NCBI GenBank assembly: GCA_964472315.1
Contig: CAYYJS010000011.1
Span: 1 to 64,000, forward strand
Direction of reading: 5' to 3'
DNA length: 64,000 nucleotides
DNA from: CAYYJS01 sp964472315
Lineage (GTDB): Bacteria > Verrucomicrobiota > Kiritimatiellia > UBA8416
The translations under genes were made by a program, and so were the position numbers. This document shows positions 1 to 11,566 of this stretch, piece after piece. Numbering within the stretch: position 1 is the stretch's first letter; the number at the start of each line of letters is the position of its first letter. The notes beneath the pieces are model-generated. The model saw only the letters and a program-made list of their open reading frames with translations. It was not told where the DNA came from and searched no databases.

Positions 1-191
1 GTCATCGTCACGAACTGGCCGCTGTACGAGGGATCGCTGAGGATCTCCTGGTAGCCGCTCATCCCGGTGTTGAACACGACCTCGCCCACACTGTCGCGGG
101 CCGCGCCCACCGAATAACCCCGGTAGACCGTCCCGTCCTCAAGCGCGAGGAACGCCTGCTTCTCGCGCTGCGCCCGCCAGTTCCACGTCAT
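1..191 (-). CDS. carA: Carbamoyl-phosphate synthase small subunit (N-terminal part)
   Basis: This is the glutaminase subunit of carbamoyl-phosphate synthase, which frees ammonia from glutamine and passes it to CarB for pyrimidine and arginine synthesis. Only the first 63 codons are present; the gene runs off the left edge, so the amidotransferase domain and its catalytic Cys cannot be seen. The visible part has the typical CarA N-terminus: LEDGTVYRG, then [14 protein letters not shown] and [10 protein letters not shown]. The ATG at 191 lies 58 bases after the carB stop. It is the last visible gene of pyrG-carB-carA, so the carA/carB order is reversed from the common one. Confidence 0.93.
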   Translation of the reverse strand, partial: MTWNWRAQREKQAFLALEDGTVYRGYSVGAARDSVGEVVFNTGMSGYQEILSDPSYSGQFVTM

Positions 192-249
192 GACTCCCGC
201 CTCTCTCCACCGGCCCGGCAAGGGCCCGTCACAATCAATCGTCCCATGC

Positions 250-3200
250 TTACGCGGGCCGCGTTCCGCCCGGCTGGGCGGCGCCCTTCGGCAACTTCAC
301 CTTCTTCAACCGTCGATGGTACTCTTGCAGACTGCAGACGTCCACGCCCTTCCGGACCTTGAGGGTCTCAAGCGCATGGATCGCCGCGCGCAGTCCGTTG
401 ATCGTCGTTGTGATCGGAATCCCCCGGATCACGCCGTGGGAGCGCATCTTGACCTCGTCGAAGCGCGGGGTCGCGCCGCTCGACGGCGTATTGACGATCC
501 ACCCCACGCTCTTCTCCTCGATCATGTCGATGACGTTCGGACGTCCCTCGGAAATCCGGAACAAGGCGTGCGTGCCGATGCCGCTATCCCGGAGTATCGT
601 GCTCGTGCCGAGCGTGGCATACAGCGTGAACCCCAGTTCAACCAGCCGTTTGGCGAGGGGCACGATCTGATCCTTGTCCTCGTCACGGACGCTGACAAAC
701 ACATTCCCGCCGTCGGGCAGGGCATTGCCGGCGGCGATCTGGCTCTTCAGGAAGGCGAGACCGAACGTCGCGTCGATGCCCATCACTTCGCCGGTGGACT
801 TCATCTCGGGACTGAGCACGACATCGATGCCGGGGAACCGGACAAACGGAAAGACCGCCTCTTTGACCGAGCAATGGCGCGGCGTGACCTCCTCGGTGAA
901 GCCCATATCGCGCAGTTTGAAGCCGGCCATCGCCAGCGCCGCCAGTTTCGCCAGGGGCACGCCGATGGCCTTGCTGACATACGGCACCGTGCGGGAGGCG
1001 CGTGGATTTACCTCAAGCACATAGACCTGCTCGTCCTTGATGGCGTACTGCACGTTCATCAACCCGCACACATCGAGCGCCTTCGCCAGATCCAGCGTAT
1101 GCCGCCGGATCTCGCGCTTGACGGCGTCGGAGAGCGTCACCGCGGGAATCACGCAGGCGCTGTCGCCGGAATGGATGCCGGCCAGTTCGATGTGCTCCAT
1201 GATGCCGCCGATGACGGACGTTTCGCGGTCGGAAATGCAGTCCACATCGACCTCGATCGCATCCTCGAGATAGTGGTCGATCAACACCGGACGGTCCTCG
1301 GAAACCTCCACCGCCTCGCGCATGTACTTTCGCAGCATGGCGTCGTCATACACGATCACCATCGCGCGTCCGCCCAGAACGAACGACGGCCGCATCAGAA
1401 CCGGATAGCCGAGGCGCCCGGCGATGACGAGCGCCTCCTCGACGCTCGTGGCCAGCCCGTTGGCCGGCTGTCGGATACCGAGGCGCGTCGCCAGTTCCTG
1501 GAAGGCCTTGCGATCCTCGGCCGCTTCGATGCTGGCCGGCTTGGTGCCGATGATCGTGACGCCGTTCGCTTCGAGCGCATGCGCCAGGTTCAGGGGCGTC
1601 TGCCCGCCGAACTGCACGATCGCCCCCCAGCACCGCTCGCCGTGGTAGATGTGCAGCACGTCCTCCAGCGTCAGCGGCTCGAAGTAAAGCCGGTCGCTCG
1701 TATCGTAATCCGTGCTGACCGTCTCCGGGTTGCTGTTGACCATGATCGTTTCGAAGCCGGCATCGCGCAGCGCGAACGACGCATGCACGCAACAATAATC
1801 GAACTCGATGCCCTGCCCGATGCGGTTCGGGCCGCCGCCGAGGATCATGATCTTGCGCCGGTCGCCAGACCGGCTCTCGTTGACGCCGCCATAGGTCGAG
1901 TAGAAATACGGCGTGAAGGCTACGAACTCCGCGGCACAGGTATCGACCAGCCCGAACACGGGCGTGAGGCCGATCGCCAGTCGGGCCTTGCGGACGGCAT
2001 CTTCGCGCGTTCCGAGAAGGAACGCGATCTGGCGGTCCGAGTATCCGAACTCCTTCGCCTGCCGGAATAGCGCTTCGTCCGCGGCCAACCCATCGAGCGT
2101 GCCGGCCGAGCGAATCTCGTCCTCGTAAGCCGCGAGTTCGGCCATGTGCCGCAGGAACCAGGGATCGATCAGCGACAAGTCCTGAACGCGTTCGACCGTC
2201 CATCCCCGCCGGAAGGCCGCCCGAATCGCGAACATGCGGTTCGCGGTGGGACGTCGCAGCAACCCTTCCAGCACGGCATCGTCCAAGCCCTCCATCCGGG
2301 CGTCCTTGCCGTCGGCCCCGAACCCGGCCCGGCCCGTCTCCAGCGACCGCAGGGCCTTCTGGAACGACTGCTTGAAAGTCCTGCCGATGCTCATGGCCTC
2401 GCCGACCGACTTCATCTGCGTGCCGAGCGTGTCGTCAGCCGCCGTAAACTTTTCGAACGCGAAGCGCGGCACCTTGGTCACCACGTAGTCGATCGTCGGC
2501 TCGAAGCAGGCGGGGGTTTCCTTGGTGATGTCGTTGCGCAGCTCGTCCAGCGTGTATCCGACCGCCAGCTTCGCCGCGATCTTCGCGATGGGAAACCCCG
2601 TGGCCTTCGAGGCCAGCGCGCTGGAACGCGAGACACGGGGGTTCATCTCGATGACCACCATGCGCCCGTCCTTCGGATTGATGGCGAACTGCACGTTCGA
2701 CCCGCCGGTCTCGACGCCGATCTCGCGCATGACGGCCAGCGACGCGTCACGCATCGCCTGATATTCCCGGTCGGTCAACGTCTGCGCCGGCGCCACGGTG
2801 ATGCTGTCGCCGGTGTGCACGCCCATCGGATCGATGTTCTCGATCGAACAGACGATGACGCAGTTGTCCTTCCGGTCCCGCATCACTTCCAGTTCGAACT
2901 CTTTCCAGCCGATGACCGATTCCTCGATGAGAACCTCCGAGATCGGACTGCAGAAGAGTCCCCGCTTGACGATTTCGTCGAACTCGCCGTCCGAATAGGC
3001 GATGCCGCCGCCCGTGCCTCCCAGCGTGAAACCGGGACGGATGACAACGGGGAAATCGCCTATCCGGACAAGTGCCTCGCGGGCCTCCTTCAGGGTGTGC
3101 GCGCACGCGCTGACGGGCAAGTCCAGCCCGATCCGCCGCATGGCCTGCTTGAACAGCTCGCGGTTCTCGGCCTTGCGGATGACGTCGGCACGCGCGCCCA

Positions 3201-3546
3201 GCATCTCGACGCCGTGCCGTTCGAAGACACCCCGTGCGTCCAGCTCCATGGCCAGATTCAACGCCGTCTGCCCGCCCAGCGTCGGCAGCAGCGCGTCCGG
3301 GCGCTCGCGTCGGATGATCGACTCCAGCACATCCGCGTTCAGCGGCTCGATGTAGGTCCGGTCGGCGAATTCCGGGTCGGTCATGATGGTCGCCGGATTG
3401 CTGTTGACCAGCACGACCTCGTAGCCTTCCTCCCGCAAGGCCTTGCACGCCTGCACCCCCGAGTAATCGAACTCGCAAGCCTGGCCGATGACGATCGGCC
3501 CCGACCCGATGATCATGATCTTGTGGATATCCGTGCGCTTTGGCAT
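250..3546 (-). CDS. carB: Carbamoyl-phosphate synthase large subunit
   Basis: Makes carbamoyl phosphate from bicarbonate, ammonia and two ATP in the cytosol. The 1098-residue product is full length for the family. It has two homologous halves, each with an N-terminal pre-ATP-grasp segment ([20 protein letters not shown] near residue 10; [19 protein letters not shown] near residue 565) and an ATP-grasp domain (about 130-330 and 670-870). An oligomerisation region lies between them and an MGS-like allosteric domain follows at about 940-1070. The ATG at 3546 is 40 bases downstream of the pyrG stop, so the two genes are probably cotranscribed. A long open frame on the opposite strand is a GC-driven shadow. 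Confidence 0.98.
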   Translation of the reverse strand: MPKRTDIHKIMIIGSGPIVIGQACEFDYSGVQACKALREEGYEVVLVNSNPATIMTDPEFADRTYIEPLNADVLESIIRRERPDALLPTLGGQTALNLAMELDARGVFERHGVEMLGARADVIRKAENRELFKQAMRRIGLDLPVSACAHTLKEAREALVRIGDFPVVIRPGFTLGGTGGGIAYSDGEFDEIVKRGLFCSPISEVLIEESVIGWKEFELEVMRDRKDNCVIVCSIENIDPMGVHTGDSITVAPAQTLTDREYQAMRDASLAVMREIGVETGGSNVQFAINPKDGRMVVIEMNPRVSRSSALASKATGFPIAKIAAKLAVGYTLDELRNDITKETPACFEPTIDYVVTKVPRFAFEKFTAADDTLGTQMKSVGEAMSIGRTFKQSFQKALRSLETGRAGFGADGKDARMEGLDDAVLEGLLRRPTANRMFAIRAAFRRGWTVERVQDLSLIDPWFLRHMAELAAYEDEIRSAGTLDGLAADEALFRQAKEFGYSDRQIAFLLGTREDAVRKARLAIGLTPVFGLVDTCAAEFVAFTPYFYSTYGGVNESRSGDRRKIMILGGGPNRIGQGIEFDYCCVHASFALRDAGFETIMVNSNPETVSTDYDTSDRLYFEPLTLEDVLHIYHGERCWGAIVQFGGQTPLNLAHALEANGVTIIGTKPASIEAAEDRKAFQELATRLGIRQPANGLATSVEEALVIAGRLGYPVLMRPSFVLGGRAMVIVYDDAMLRKYMREAVEVSEDRPVLIDHYLEDAIEVDVDCISDRETSVIGGIMEHIELAGIHSGDSACVIPAVTLSDAVKREIRRHTLDLAKALDVCGLMNVQYAIKDEQVYVLEVNPRASRTVPYVSKAIGVPLAKLAALAMAGFKLRDMGFTEEVTPRHCSVKEAVFPFVRFPGIDVVLSPEMKSTGEVMGIDATFGLAFLKSQIAAGNALPDGGNVFVSVRDEDKDQIVPLAKRLVELGFTLYATLGTSTILRDSGIGTHALFRISEGRPNVIDMIEEKSVGWIVNTPSSGATPRFDEVKMRSHGVIRGIPITTTINGLRAAIHALETLKVRKGVDVCSLQEYHRRLKKVKLPKGAAQPGGTRPA

Positions 3547-3586
3547 CGCCTGTCTGCTCGCCTTCCTTGCTTAACGTCTCATGCAG

Positions 3587-5200
<1,614 letters not shown>

Positions 5201-5290
5201 CGCTGCTTCTGCCTCCTTGGCGGCCTTGGGTTGCAGCCCCCCGCCACTCCTCGACCGTCGGAATACGGGGCTGTGCCGCCTCGGGCGGGC

Positions 5291-5319
5291 AATGTCGCCT
5301 TCGCGAACCCCCAAGTCAA
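5291..5319 (-). promoter_or_regulatory. Candidate promoter of pyrG-carB-carA
   Basis: On the minus strand, TTGACT (5319-5314) is followed after 17 bases by GACATT (5296-5291). It lies about 90 bases upstream of the pyrG ATG. The -35 box fits well and the -10 box is only fair. Confidence 0.35.
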
Positions 5320-5375
5320 TCACGAAGTGCGAAGCGTGAGTTGACAAGGCACACCCGAACGGCGACGCTACCGGC

Positions 5376-6476
5376 ATGCGGCGCCGCGAACAGAATCGTG
5401 CGAAACCGATGCGGCACCGTGCCGCGCGAGCCCGCCCGCTGTCCGATCGACAGCGCGTCGCGTTTTTCCGCCGGTTCGGTGAAGCCCTTGCCGTCGGCGT
5501 GCCAGCCCTGACCGCTCTGGAATCGCTCGAACGCCAGACGCATGCCACGGACGTGCGGAGCGCCATCGCGTGCCTGATGCGTGAACTGACGGCGGGGACG
5601 CCCCTGCCCGAGGCCTTTGCGCGCACGCCAGGGCTGGCCACGTCGCTGGAACTGGCCGTTATCACGGCATCCGACGCCCATGGCGGACTGCCCGATGCGA
5701 TGGCCAGCCTGGCGGACGCCGCGGAGGTACGGATGCGATTTCGTCGACGCTTGCAGCTTGCGATGCTTTACCCGGCGCTGGTATGCGTCGTGGGCGCCGG
5801 AGTCGTCGCGTTTCTTGTCACGTTCGTGATCCCGCGGTTCACCGACCTTTTCGTCAGCCTCGGGCACGAACTCCCGCCGGTGACACGCGCTCTACTGGCC
5901 TTCGCGGGTGGCTGCACCCGGTACGGCCCCCCCATCATCGCCGCCGCGCTGGCGCTTGCGGCGGCGGCGCGGCTGGCGCGCCGCACGACCACGGGACGCG
6001 TTCTCGGCGACTGGCTGGTCCTGCATGCGCCCGGCGCCCGCGCCCTGGCGCGGCGGGTCGCGACGGCGCGTTTCGCCCGGGCCTATGGCTTGCTGACCGC
6101 CGGCGGCGTGGCCATCGGCCGCGCCGTACGCCTGGCTGGTTCGGCGACCGGCAACACGATTGCCGAGCAGGTCATGATCAACGCCTCCCATCAGATCGAC
6201 GGCGGCACGCCGCTGTCCGCGGCGCTTCGAAACGACCGGCTGTTCGACCCGCGGCTCCGGGAGGGATTGGCCGGCGGCGAGCAGACGGGGCAGACCGACG
6301 TCGCGATGCAGCGGTTGGCGACCATGCTTGACGCCTCCGTGCGCGACGCCATGACCGTCCTGACGACGCTTCCGCAGGTCATCCTCGTGGTCGTTCTGAG
6401 CGCGCTCGTGCTCTGGATCGCCGTCGCCATCATGCTCCCCTGGTTCCAACTGCCGGGACTGATCGCCGCCGGTTGA
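5376..6476 (+). CDS. GspF/PilC-like inner-membrane platform protein
   Basis: A 366-residue protein of the type II secretion/type IV pilus platform family. It has two copies of the T2SSF domain (about residues 27-150 and 225-350) and three clear hydrophobic segments (near 125-150, 175-195 and 335-358), as in GspF and PilC. In known systems such proteins sit in the inner membrane and connect the assembly ATPase to the pilus or pseudopilus. No ATPase, secretin or pilin gene is nearby, so the partner system must lie elsewhere if it exists. The ATG at 5376 lacks a ribosome-binding site; a later ATG at 5409 is possible. TTGACA occurs at 5341-5346, very near the start. Confidence 0.8.
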   Translation: MRRREQNRAKPMRHRAARARPLSDRQRVAFFRRFGEALAVGVPALTALESLERQTHATDVRSAIACLMRELTAGTPLPEAFARTPGLATSLELAVITASDAHGGLPDAMASLADAAEVRMRFRRRLQLAMLYPALVCVVGAGVVAFLVTFVIPRFTDLFVSLGHELPPVTRALLAFAGGCTRYGPPIIAAALALAAAARLARRTTTGRVLGDWLVLHAPGARALARRVATARFARAYGLLTAGGVAIGRAVRLAGSATGNTIAEQVMINASHQIDGGTPLSAALRNDRLFDPRLREGLAGGEQTGQTDVAMQRLATMLDASVRDAMTVLTTLPQVILVVVLSALVLWIAVAIMLPWFQLPGLIAAG

Positions 6477-6489
6477 CGCATTTCCGTTC

Positions 6490-6519
6490 TTGCGGCGGCA
6501 GGGGCCGTTCCACTACCCT
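6490..6519 (+). promoter_or_regulatory. Candidate promoter of fucI
   Basis: TTGCGG (6490-6495) is followed after 18 bases by TACCCT (6514-6519), about 58 bases upstream of the fucI ATG. The spacing matches other candidates in this window. Confidence 0.35.
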
Positions 6520-6577
6520 TGGCACGCTTGGCGGAATAACGCCGGCGCACGACTGACCGACTACAGGAGATCCGACC

Positions 6578-8452
6578 ATGAGAACCGGCAACACGAGCAG
6601 GTCCAACCCCGGCGCATTCGCCGACAAGTGCAAACCCCGCATCTTCGAGCCCAGCCCGCGCGCGCTGATCGGCCAGGTTCCCACCATCGCCCTCACGCCG
6701 GTGGCGGATGGCCGCACCGGCGCCTACGAATCCAACGTCGAGGGCACCTGGAAGATGGTGGAGAAGGTCCGCGACCTGATCGAACGGCACGTCATGCTCC
6801 CCGACGGCACACCGGTGCGCGTCGTCGTCGCCCCCGAAATCGTCTACGGATCCCGCACCGCCGCCCTGGCGCAGGCCTTCTACACCCGCGAAGGCGTCAG
6901 CGCCAATATCTGGATCAGCCGGTCATGGGCCTACAGCGACGAGTTGATGGGCGCCTGCATGGGGATCGGCAGCAGCGAGTGGCAACAGGCCGCGTACGGG
7001 CTCAACCAGACCGACCGACCCGGCGCCGTGTGGCTGAAGGCCTTCACCGCCGCCATGGACGAGAAGAAGCGTCCCATCTTCGCCATCTACAACCCGGACC
7101 TCGAGGATGAAGCCGGCCCGCTGGCCCCCTATGTCGCCGAACGTCTGCTGCGCTTCGCCCGCTGCGCCGCGGCCGTCGCCGAGTTGCGCGGCAAGAACTA
7201 CCTCGCGGTCGGATCGGTGTCCATGGGCATCATCGGTTCCGATGTGCGACGCAACACGCTGCTGCACTACCTCGGCATGGGATCGGCCGCGGTCGACATG
7301 GTCGCCGTGCGCGGGCGCATGGACAACGGCCTCTACGATCACGACGAACTGGCGCGCGCGTTCGCCTTCATGAAGAAGCGCTTCGCTTTCGAATTCGGCG
7401 GCGGCAAGCGGCCGATGAAGAACGACGAGTTGCTGCGCGACTGCCTCCGGATGACGCTCATCGTGCGCGACCTGATGATCGGCAACCCGCTGCTCGCCGA
7501 CAAGGCCGCGGGCAAAGCCCAGGGCTTTCAGGCGGATGTCGAGCACGCGCAGGGCTACAACGCCATCGCCGCCGGCACGCAAGGCCAGCGCCAGTGGACC
7601 GATCTGTACCCGAACTTCGACCTGACCGAGTCGATGCTGTGCAGTTCGTTCGACTGGAACGGCTATCGCGCCCCCTTCACCGTCGCCACCGAAAACGACT
7701 GCAAGAACGCCATCGGCATGGCCATTGCCACGCTGCTGTCGGGCGCGCCGCAGCTTTTCGCCGATATCCGGACCAACTGGACCGCGGCAAGCATCCGAAA
7801 GGCCACCGGTCGCGATGTCGCCAAACTGGCGCCCCAGGGCCTGATCGACAAGCGCAATTCCGGCGCCGGGGCGCTCGACTATGCCATCGATGTGATGGGG
7901 CTCGTCAAGGGCGGCGCCGGGGCGGATATCCAGAGCGTAACCAGGGCCATCCGCTGCGACGCCGGCCTGCAACGCAAGCTGATCGAGCAGGCCGCGGCCG
8001 GCACCACCTACATGGGCGCCAACCTCGAGTATTTCCCCGGCGACGGACTATCGAGCCATTACCGCACGCCGGGCGGCATTCCGATGACCGCCTACCGCTA
8101 CAACATGGTCGGCGATTTGCTCACCTGCAGCGTTGTCGAAGGCGCGACGGTCGAACTGCCGGCGGCGGTGGCCGACCACATCAGCCGCGTCACAGACCCC
8201 ACCTGGCCCGAAACCTACTGGGTCCCGCGCGACATGTCGTCCTTCGAATACATGTCCCGTATCGGACCGAACCACGACGCCAATTCGTTCGGACTCATCG
8301 GCGCGGACATGGTCACGCTCAACGCGATGCTGCGCATTCCCGTGGATATGCACAACGTGGCGACGCCCGATGTCTTCCGTCCGACGCTCTGGGACCGCTT
8401 CGGCCGCGACGACTTCCGCGCCTGCGAGGCGCTGGGACCGCTGTACGCGTAG
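6578..8452 (+). CDS. fucI: L-fucose isomerase
   Basis: Interconverts L-fucose and L-fuculose (family members also act on D-arabinose), the first step of fucose catabolism. The 624-residue product is slightly longer than the roughly 590-residue E. coli enzyme. The Mn ligands are visible: Glu372 in ATEND and Asp396 in FADIRT, with the same 24-residue spacing as E337/D361 of E. coli, and His566 in GPNHDANS, matching H528. The start ATG has AGGAG 8 bases upstream. No fuculokinase, aldolase or fucose transporter is adjacent, so the gene stands alone between a GspF-like gene and convergent tatC. It may feed on fucose released from host or algal glycans (inference). Confidence 0.93.
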   Translation: MRTGNTSRSNPGAFADKCKPRIFEPSPRALIGQVPTIALTPVADGRTGAYESNVEGTWKMVEKVRDLIERHVMLPDGTPVRVVVAPEIVYGSRTAALAQAFYTREGVSANIWISRSWAYSDELMGACMGIGSSEWQQAAYGLNQTDRPGAVWLKAFTAAMDEKKRPIFAIYNPDLEDEAGPLAPYVAERLLRFARCAAAVAELRGKNYLAVGSVSMGIIGSDVRRNTLLHYLGMGSAAVDMVAVRGRMDNGLYDHDELARAFAFMKKRFAFEFGGGKRPMKNDELLRDCLRMTLIVRDLMIGNPLLADKAAGKAQGFQADVEHAQGYNAIAAGTQGQRQWTDLYPNFDLTESMLCSSFDWNGYRAPFTVATENDCKNAIGMAIATLLSGAPQLFADIRTNWTAASIRKATGRDVAKLAPQGLIDKRNSGAGALDYAIDVMGLVKGGAGADIQSVTRAIRCDAGLQRKLIEQAAAGTTYMGANLEYFPGDGLSSHYRTPGGIPMTAYRYNMVGDLLTCSVVEGATVELPAAVADHISRVTDPTWPETYWVPRDMSSFEYMSRIGPNHDANSFGLIGADMVTLNAMLRIPVDMHNVATPDVFRPTLWDRFGRDDFRACEALGPLYA

Positions 8453-8506
8453 CACGGACCGGCAACCGGACACCGCGCCGAATCGCGCCGGCGCGCGGCC
8501 GCCCCG

Positions 8507-9343
8507 TTACCGCTGGGCGTCCGCGCGCGGTGGCGCATCGCCATCCGCCCGTCCCGCGCGGCGCTCCTTGAACCAGATCGCCCAGATGCAGCCCTCGTAG
8601 AGCGCGATCATCGGGATGGCCATGACGATCATGCTCAACGGATCCGGCGGCGTCAGAATCATGGCAACAACCAACAGGCCGACAATCGCATGGCGGCGTT
8701 TATCGATAAGCTGCCGGGCGCTCAGGATGCCGAGGTGCCCCAGCGCCAGCACGATCGCCGGCAACTCGAAGGCCAGTCCGAACGCGATCAACAGTTTGAT
8801 CGTGAAGTCCATGTAGTCGGCGGTTTCCCAGAACGCCGGCGGCGTGTCGATCCAGTCGCCGACCTGAAACATCGCCCGGAGCGCCACCGGCAAGGTCCAC
8901 CGGTATCCGACGAACACTCCCAGCGCAAAGAGACCGGTCGATAACCCGCCGGCACGTAGAACCGCCTGTTTCTCGCGACGCGTCAGCCCTGGAAAGATGA
9001 ACTGCCCGACGAGAAGGATAATGACCGGCAGACTGACCAGGAACCCGGACAGCAGAATGACGCGCATCGCCACGGCAAACGCGCCGCCGACCGTCGTCAT
9101 GCGCAGCGGAACGTCAGCAGCCAATCCCGTCAGTGTCATCGGATGCCGCAACAGCGCCACGATGGCGGGCGTGAACGGAGCGACGATGGCGACGCCGCCG
9201 ACGTAGGCCGCGGCCGACCATAGGATCGTATGGCGCAGGTCGTCGAGATGCTCGACAAACGGCTTGGCGCACGGCTCGTCCGATCTATCCCGCCAGGCCG
9301 TCTTGCCCTTCAGGGCGCTCAGATGGTGTCTCAGACGATCCAT
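8507..9343 (-). CDS. tatC: Sec-independent protein translocase TatC
   Basis: Twin-arginine signal receptor of the Tat system, which exports folded proteins across the inner membrane. The 278-residue protein has the family's N-terminal signature FVEHLDDLRHTI at about residues 29-40, six predicted membrane spans and a charged C-terminal tail. Its ATG at 9343 lies inside the 3' end of tatA (59-base overlap), which suggests coupled translation. An upstream start is excluded because the frame opens here; the first 28 residues are not conserved, so a later non-ATG start is possible. It is convergent with fucI. Confidence 0.96.
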   Translation of the reverse strand: MDRLRHHLSALKGKTAWRDRSDEPCAKPFVEHLDDLRHTILWSAAAYVGGVAIVAPFTPAIVALLRHPMTLTGLAADVPLRMTTVGGAFAVAMRVILLSGFLVSLPVIILLVGQFIFPGLTRREKQAVLRAGGLSTGLFALGVFVGYRWTLPVALRAMFQVGDWIDTPPAFWETADYMDFTIKLLIAFGLAFELPAIVLALGHLGILSARQLIDKRRHAIVGLLVVAMILTPPDPLSMIVMAIPMIALYEGCIWAIWFKERRAGRADGDAPPRADAQR

Positions 9344-9623
9344 GCCGCTCCCCTTCGTCGATGAGTTCCCCGTCGATGGCCGGCGCCGTGCCCGACGCGG
9401 CCCCGACGTTCGGCGGTGGTTTCGCGGGTTCCGTATCGATGCTCATGATCTCGTGCCGGAACTCGTCCGATGCACGGCGCAACTCGTTAAGCGCGCGCCC
9501 GATCGACCGCGCGATCTCGGGAAGCCGGCTCGGCCCGAAAAGAAGCAGGATGACGACAAAGATGACGAGGAGCTCAAGCGGCCCCATCGACCCCGGAAAA
9601 AAGGCCAGCACGGCTGCATTCAT
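9285..9623 (-). CDS. tatA: Tat translocase subunit TatA/TatB-type
   Basis: Pore-forming or adaptor subunit of the Tat system. The 112-residue product has one N-terminal membrane helix (LELLVIFVVILLLF), the conserved FGPSRLPEIARSIGRAL hinge and amphipathic helix, then an acidic, proline-rich tail. The start at 9623 is chosen because the helix begins soon after it; the open frame extends 28 codons upstream without homology. TatA and TatB are hard to tell apart by sequence; only one such gene is here, so it may serve both roles. It overlaps tatC by 59 bases and follows pal. Confidence 0.93.
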   Translation of the reverse strand: MNAAVLAFFPGSMGPLELLVIFVVILLLFGPSRLPEIARSIGRALNELRRASDEFRHEIMSIDTEPAKPPPNVGAASGTAPAIDGELIDEGERHGSSETPSERPEGQDGLAG

Positions 9624-9664
9624 GACGGGCTCGGCCGTGTCGCCCACGCGCGACCGGTGTGGAA

Positions 9665-10177
9665 CTACTTGTACATGGCGAAATCGACGCGGCGGTTGGC
9701 CGCCCACGAAGCTTCGTCGTGGCCAGGGCTCGCGGGACGCTCCTCGCCGTAGCTGAGGGTCTGAATGCGGCCGGCATCGATGCCGAGTCCGATCAGGTAC
9801 GCCCGCACCGCGAGTGCGCGACGCTCGCCCAACGACAGGTTATACTCGGCGCTGCCACGTTCGTCGCAATTCCCCTCGCTCACGAGCGTAAGCGCCGCGT
9901 TCTGGCGCATGTAGCTCGCGACGGCCTCGATCTTCGCGCGCTCCGAGTCCGCCACCTGGAAGCTGTCATAGGCAAAGCGGACGGGCTCAAGGGTTACCAG
10001 CACCTGCGTGCCGAAGGCCGTGCGCTCGCCGAGCGGGAGGTCGCCGCCGAGCATGGATGGATCGAGCACCTCGTTCGGATCCGTGACGGCGAGTTCGTCT
10101 TCGCGCGTGCCGCGACAACCGGATACGGCGACAACCATCGAGAGACCCATCATGACGAGACAGAATGAACGCTTCAT
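9665..10177 (-). CDS. pal: Peptidoglycan-associated lipoprotein Pal
   Basis: Outer-membrane lipoprotein that anchors the envelope to peptidoglycan and works with TolB. The 170-residue product has a lipoprotein signal peptide ending in VSGC, and a C-terminal OmpA-like domain with FAYDSFQV, the EGNCDERGSAEYNLSLGERRA block and the RRVDF end, all Pal hallmarks. The start at 10177 gives the signal sequence MKRSFCLVMM. It lies 74 bases downstream of tolB; tolQ, tolR and tolA are not in the window. Confidence 0.95.
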   Translation of the reverse strand: MKRSFCLVMMGLSMVVAVSGCRGTREDELAVTDPNEVLDPSMLGGDLPLGERTAFGTQVLVTLEPVRFAYDSFQVADSERAKIEAVASYMRQNAALTLVSEGNCDERGSAEYNLSLGERRALAVRAYLIGLGIDAGRIQTLSYGEERPASPGHDEASWAANRRVDFAMYK

Positions 10178-10251
10178 CTTAACCTTCTTTCTCCGGCATC
10201 GCCATCGGCATGGCCGGCCATTTCTCCACATTTGGAAATCGAATGATCCGA

Positions 10252-11463
10252 TCACCGCGGGGAGCACGCCGGGGCGTACCAATCCCCCTGTAATCGTGTC
10301 AACCGTACCGGAGCGTCTCCAAGTGTGTCAAGGAGATAGACATCCGTGTGATAGCTCACCGTCCGTTCGACCAGAATATGGCGGGCATCGCGTGTCCAGG
10401 ATGGCGACTCATGGTCGACGTATTCGCTGGTGACTTGCGTCTCGACACGCGTCTTCGGGTCATACACACAGATTTGGTAGCGGCCCTGGCGCAAACTGCT
10501 GTAGGCGATACGCCCGTCCGGGCCCCAGTCCGGCGAGACGTTCTCCGAGCCCCGGAGCGTGATCCGACGCGAGCCGCTGCCGTCGCGGCGTATCACGTAG
10601 ACCTGTGGCGAACCGGACGAATCGGAGACGTAGGCGAGTTCGCGACCGTCCGGCGACCAACTGGGGCTCGCTTCGGCCGCCTGCCGGGTCGTCGTCATCC
10701 GTCTCAAGGCGCCACCGGCCAGGTCTTTCACGTAGAGCTCGGGGTTGCCGTCCTTGGACAGGGCCAACGCCATTTCGCGCCCATCCGGCGAAATGGACGC
10801 CCCGGCATTGATACCGGGATGCGACGAAATGGCGGTCCGGCTCAAGGTCCGCAGGTTGATCCGATAGACATCCGGAAACTTGCGGTGCATGGACGTATAG
10901 ACCAACGCCGTGCCATCCGGAAACCAGTTCGGCGCCAGGCATGGGGTGCCGTCACGCGTCAACTGCACGAGATCGTTGCCGTCCATGCCGCACATATAAA
11001 GGTCCTTCTTGCCGCCGCGCGAGCCGACCATCGCGATGCGCAACGACGCGATACCGGGGACCTTTTTAACGGCTTCGACGATCGCGTCGCACACGCGGTG
11101 CGCCTGCGCGGATGGCGTCACCCCTGCATCGGGGAAGACGCGGCTGAAGTACGACTGGCCGGTCGCGCCGTTACGAACCGCGCACGTGACGGCGGCCGTC
11201 GGCGTCACCTGCCCCGAAACCTGGATTGCCGCCGCGGCTTCTCCGATCGTGAACCAGCCGGACATCACGAGGTCGCGCTGCAGCGTCTGCATAAACAGCC
11301 GTTCCGCCTCGCCCGGCCCCGACTGCAGCCCCGTCAGGCTCAGAGACGTTTTGTCGGCGCCCGTGCCGACAATCCGAATGTGGGCGGTCTGGGCATGGAC
11401 ATCCCCGGTCAAAGCCAGGGCAAGAACAGCGAGACAAGATATGGCTGTCGGGTGGATCTTCAC
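10252..11463 (-). CDS. tolB: Tol-Pal system beta-propeller protein TolB
   Basis: Periplasmic protein that binds Pal and helps keep the outer membrane in step with division. The 403-residue product has a signal peptide (KIHPTAISCLAVLALAL, cleavage near VHAQ), an N-terminal TolB domain (about 25-150), and WD40-like propeller repeats (SPDGREMAL, SWSPDGRELAYVS, WGPDGRIAYSS). The likely start is the GTG at 11463, where the signal peptide begins. An ATG further upstream would add 90 unrelated residues and run into the divergent add gene. No ribosome-binding site precedes the GTG, and a promoter ends 7 bases before it, so the message may be leaderless. Confidence 0.95.
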   Translation of the reverse strand: MKIHPTAISCLAVLALALTGDVHAQTAHIRIVGTGADKTSLSLTGLQSGPGEAERLFMQTLQRDLVMSGWFTIGEAAAAIQVSGQVTPTAAVTCAVRNGATGQSYFSRVFPDAGVTPSAQAHRVCDAIVEAVKKVPGIASLRIAMVGSRGGKKDLYMCGMDGNDLVQLTRDGTPCLAPNWFPDGTALVYTSMHRKFPDVYRINLRTLSRTAISSHPGINAGASISPDGREMALALSKDGNPELYVKDLAGGALRRMTTTRQAAEASPSWSPDGRELAYVSDSSGSPQVYVIRRDGSGSRRITLRGSENVSPDWGPDGRIAYSSLRQGRYQICVYDPKTRVETQVTSEYVDHESPSWTRDARHILVERTVSYHTDVYLLDTLGDAPVRLTRLQGDWYAPACSPR

Positions 11464-11470
11464 GGGCGGA

Positions 11471-11500
11471 AGAATAGACAGTCGGCCCTGCGGAAGACAA
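11471..11500 (-). promoter_or_regulatory. Candidate promoter of tolB-pal
   Basis: On the minus strand, TTGTCT (11500-11495) is followed after 18 bases by TATTCT (11476-11471). The -10 box ends 7 bases before the tolB GTG, which would put transcription start at or next to the start codon. Confidence 0.45.
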
Positions 11501-11566
11501 TAGCGAAATGCGTTTTCGTGGCTTTCGGCTTTCCTCGTGCCGATTTTGTGTCCATTATCCTCGCGC

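Noticed and set aside
5201..5665. Upstream extension of the pyrG frame by about 155 codons
   Set aside because: The added part is antisense to the GspF-like gene and unlike CTP synthase; the conserved start [10 protein letters not shown] is at 5200.
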